Source: DASYTH01 sp035762905 (GTDB lineage: Bacteria > Actinomycetota > Actinomycetes > Mycobacteriales > Pseudonocardiaceae). Taken from it: a stretch of 23,799 bases of DNA. Below, in pieces: positions 21,932 to 23,799 of the stretch; position 1 is the stretch's first letter, and the number at the start of each line of letters is the position of its first letter. The notes beneath the pieces were generated by a model, which was not told the DNA's origin, ran no database searches, and saw only the letters and a list, made by a program, of their open reading frames with translations. The position numbers were made by a program, and so were the translations under genes. Location of the stretch: assembly GCF_035762905.1 (NCBI RefSeq), contig NZ_DASUCC010000122.1:1-23799 (forward strand), in the 5' to 3' direction.

Positions 21932-22294
21932 ATGACGCACTACCTGCTGTCGGTGCACCGCGTGGCCGGCGAGGTCGGCCAGCCGGTGACCGAGGAGCAG
22001 CTGCGGCAGTCGTACCAGCGGCTCGGTGTGATCGAGGCGGAGCTGAAGTCGACCGGCGCGTGGGTGTTCTCCGGGCGGTTGCACGAACCCGACACCGCCA
22101 CGGTGGTGCGCCAGTCCGGCGGAACGCTGCTCACCAGCGACGGGCCGTTCGTGGAGTCCAAGGAGCACCTCGGCGGCTTCTACATCATCCAGGCCAAGGA
22201 CCTCGACGAGGCGCTCGCCTGGGCAGGCCGGGTCACCGCCGCCATCGGTGCGCCGATCGAGGTCTGGCCGTTCGCCGATGCCCAAGGAGCCTGA
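21932..22294 (+). CDS. DGPF (YciI-related) domain protein
   Basis: A 120-residue YCII-related protein of the DGPF group, named for the motif seen here in LLTSDGPFVESKEHLGGFYI. The N-terminus MTHYLLSVHR and the C-terminal DLDEALAWAGRVTAA with EVWPFAD are typical. The start has GAGGAG seven bases upstream. It overlaps the sigma factor gene by 17 bases. DGPF proteins are the usual partners and targets of ECF42 sigma factors; their biochemical role is not known. Confidence 0.92.
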   Translation: MTHYLLSVHRVAGEVGQPVTEEQLRQSYQRLGVIEAELKSTGAWVFSGRLHEPDTATVVRQSGGTLLTSDGPFVESKEHLGGFYIIQAKDLDEALAWAGRVTAAIGAPIEVWPFADAQGA

Positions 22295-23486
22295 CCAGGC
22301 GGCGATCGGCCGGATCTTCCGGGAGGAAGCCGGCCGCACCGTGGCCACCCTGATCCGCGTCTTCGGTGATATCGATTTGGCCGAAGACGCGGTCCAGGAC
22401 GCCTTCGCCATCGCGGTGCGCAAATGGACGGACCACGGTCTGCCACCCAACCCCGGCGGCTGGATCACCACCACCGCGCGCACCTGCGCCATCGACCGAC
22501 TCCGCCGCCAGGCACGCGGCCGGCAACTACTCGGCCAGATCGCCGCGCTCGCCCCCGGCCAGGCCGATCCGGCCGATCCCGAGGAGGTGGGACCCGTGCC
22601 GGACGACCGACTACAGCTGATCTTCACCTGCTGCCACCCGGCGCTGTCCCCCGAGGCACAGGTCGCGCTCACGCTGCGGTTGCTCGGCGGCCTGTCCACC
22701 ACCGAAGTCGCCCAAGCGTTCCTGGTCGCCGAGCCGACCATGGCCCAACGCCTGGTCCGCGCCAAACGCAAGATCACAGCAGCCCGCATCCCCTACCGCG
22801 TGCCGGACGAACACGAGCTGCCCGACCGGCTGCGACCCGTGCTCGCCGTCGTCTACCTCCTCTACACCACCAACCTGCCCGCCGAAGCCATCAGACTGGC
22901 GCGGATCCTGGCCACCCTGCTACCCGACGAACCCGAAGTCGCCGGACTGCTCGCCCTGCTGCTGCTCACCGAATCCCGCCGCGCCGCCCGCACCCGGCCC
23001 GACGGCACCCTCGTCGTGCTCGCCGAACAAAACCGCCGGCACTGGGACCGAGCCCTCATCGACGAAGGCCAGGCCATCCTGCGCACCTGCCTACGCCGCA
23101 ACCAACCCGGCCCCTACCAACTGCAAGCCGCCATCAACGCCGTGCACGCCGACGCCCCCACCGCCGACCACACCGACTGGCCCCAGATCCTCACCCTCTA
23201 CAACCATCTGCTGGCCATCGCGCCCACTCCGGTCGTCGCCCTCAACCGCGCCATCGCCCTCGGCGAGATCCACGGCCCAGCCGCCGCACTCACCCTGGTC
23301 GACCAACTCGACCTGGACAGCTACTACGCCTACCACGCCACCCGAGCCGACCTCCTACACCGACTCGGCCACACCAGCCAAGCCACCACCGCCTACCAAC
23401 GCGCCGCCGCCCTGGCCCCCACCCCAGCCGAACGCGACTTCCTCAGACACGGCGGCCGAGCAGGCCAGTCCCGGGACGGACGATGA
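22278..23486 (+). CDS. ECF42-type RNA polymerase sigma factor
   Basis: A 402-residue sigma factor. Region 2 is in IGRIFREEAGRTVATLIRVF, GDIDLAEDAVQDAFAIAVRK and TARTCAIDRLRR. Region 4 is in EAQVALTLRLLGGLSTTEVA and VAEPTMAQRLVRAKRKI. The unusual ~200-residue C-terminal extension characteristic of ECF42 follows, with RPVLAVVYLLYTTN, NRRHWDRALIDEGQA, LQAAINAVHADAP and tetratricopeptide-like helices to the end. No anti-sigma factor is adjacent, as usual for this group, whose extension is thought to control activity. The ATG at 22278 lies inside the DGPF gene, so they are co-translated. Confidence 0.93.
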   Translation: MPKEPDQAAIGRIFREEAGRTVATLIRVFGDIDLAEDAVQDAFAIAVRKWTDHGLPPNPGGWITTTARTCAIDRLRRQARGRQLLGQIAALAPGQADPADPEEVGPVPDDRLQLIFTCCHPALSPEAQVALTLRLLGGLSTTEVAQAFLVAEPTMAQRLVRAKRKITAARIPYRVPDEHELPDRLRPVLAVVYLLYTTNLPAEAIRLARILATLLPDEPEVAGLLALLLLTESRRAARTRPDGTLVVLAEQNRRHWDRALIDEGQAILRTCLRRNQPGPYQLQAAINAVHADAPTADHTDWPQILTLYNHLLAIAPTPVVALNRAIALGEIHGPAAALTLVDQLDLDSYYAYHATRADLLHRLGHTSQATTAYQRAAALAPTPAERDFLRHGGRAGQSRDGR

Positions 23487-23629
23487 TCCACGAGGACGGC
23501 TGACGTCCGGCCCAGCGGGCTGGTGCGCCGCCACCCGACGAGATCGCCCGCGTTCAGGTTCGACCCCGCCAACGACCGGCGGCCACACCGCCAGCACACC
23601 CCGGGCCCGCTTCGTGGAAGGCGCGACCG

Positions 23630-23799
23630 GTGACTCGTCGGTGGTGTCGGCGGCCGGCGCTACCCGCCACCCAGCGGGCCGCGCTGATCCTGCGCGACGT
23701 GCTGACCTTCACCAGCGGCGAGGTCGCCGAGCTGCTGGACACCACCGTCGCCGCGGTCAACAGCGCGCTGCAACGCGCCCGCGCCACCATGGCCACCGC
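23630..23799 (+). pseudogene. ECF sigma factor region 4 fragment, runs off window
   Basis: From about 23660 the plus strand reads LPATQRAALILRDVLTFTSG, EVAELLDTTVAAVNSALQRA and RATMAT, a clear sigma region 4 with helix-turn-helix. Upstream of 23660 the frame has no region 2 and only an improvised GTG at 23630, and 23487-23629 shows no recognisable gene. The N-terminal half of this sigma factor appears lost, or the join is rearranged. The 3' end lies beyond the window, so its integrity cannot be judged. Confidence 0.6.

Noticed and set aside
1..23799. CRISPR array, tRNA or rRNA genes
   Set aside because: No regularly spaced identical repeats and no tRNA or rRNA signature were noticed on either strand.

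Overview
The window is very GC-rich, with strong G/C preference at third codon positions, frequent GTG starts, 4-base ATGA/GTGA gene overlaps, a probable F420-dependent oxidoreductase, PucR-type regulators and an ECF42/DGPF sigma module. Together these point to a filamentous actinomycete, most likely of the Pseudonocardiaceae (an inference from gene content only). It looks chromosomal, with accessory-type scar tissue around a large conserved block.

Left flank (1-2800). A 5'-truncated NAD-dependent epimerase/dehydratase faces an LLM-class (F420-type) oxidoreductase. Between and beside them lie decayed gene ends: a DUF1998-like cysteine cluster, an unidentified C-terminus, and the C-terminal third of a frameshifted thiolase still joined to the oxidoreductase by an ATGA overlap. 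Two palindromic operator-like sites and one copy of a ~75-bp repeat follow.

PucR-Dps cassette (2680-4892). A GAF/PucR regulator that has lost its N-terminus precedes a Dps ferritin-like gene. The pair is bracketed by two direct copies of the ~75-bp imperfect repeat. The second copy runs into the 3' end of a frameshifted large serine recombinase (4890-5510).

Core (5494-16981, all minus strand). An 11-gene, nearly gapless array, in transcription order: general-stress-17M-like membrane protein, dnaK, grpE, CbpA-type dnaJ, cbpM, clpB, zinc-ribbon thioredoxin (Trx2 type), UBP zinc-finger protein, cNMP-domain/FAD oxidoreductase, HtrA-like lipoprotein protease, and an unknown membrane protein. Most junctions overlap or are separated by fewer than 35 bases, so they are probably co-transcribed. 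The set combines a complete Hsp70/Hsp100 disaggregation machine with thiol-redox and extracytoplasmic proteolysis functions. It parallels the stress-tolerance islands of proteobacteria in concept but has a different composition. A full-length GAF/PucR regulator (17239-18918), paralogous to the one beside dps, is transcribed divergently and is the obvious candidate regulator.

Right flank (18919-23799). Remnants of a tyrosine integrase and of a xanthine-dehydrogenase-family molybdenum subunit are followed by a small two-TM protein. Next comes an SRPBCC-ArsR-SRPBCC-DUF6855-like operon ending in a hairpin. After it lies a DGPF (YciI-like) gene overlapping an ECF42-type sigma factor, with a TGTCGA motif upstream that suggests self-regulation. 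The window ends inside a fragment of another ECF sigma factor (region 4).
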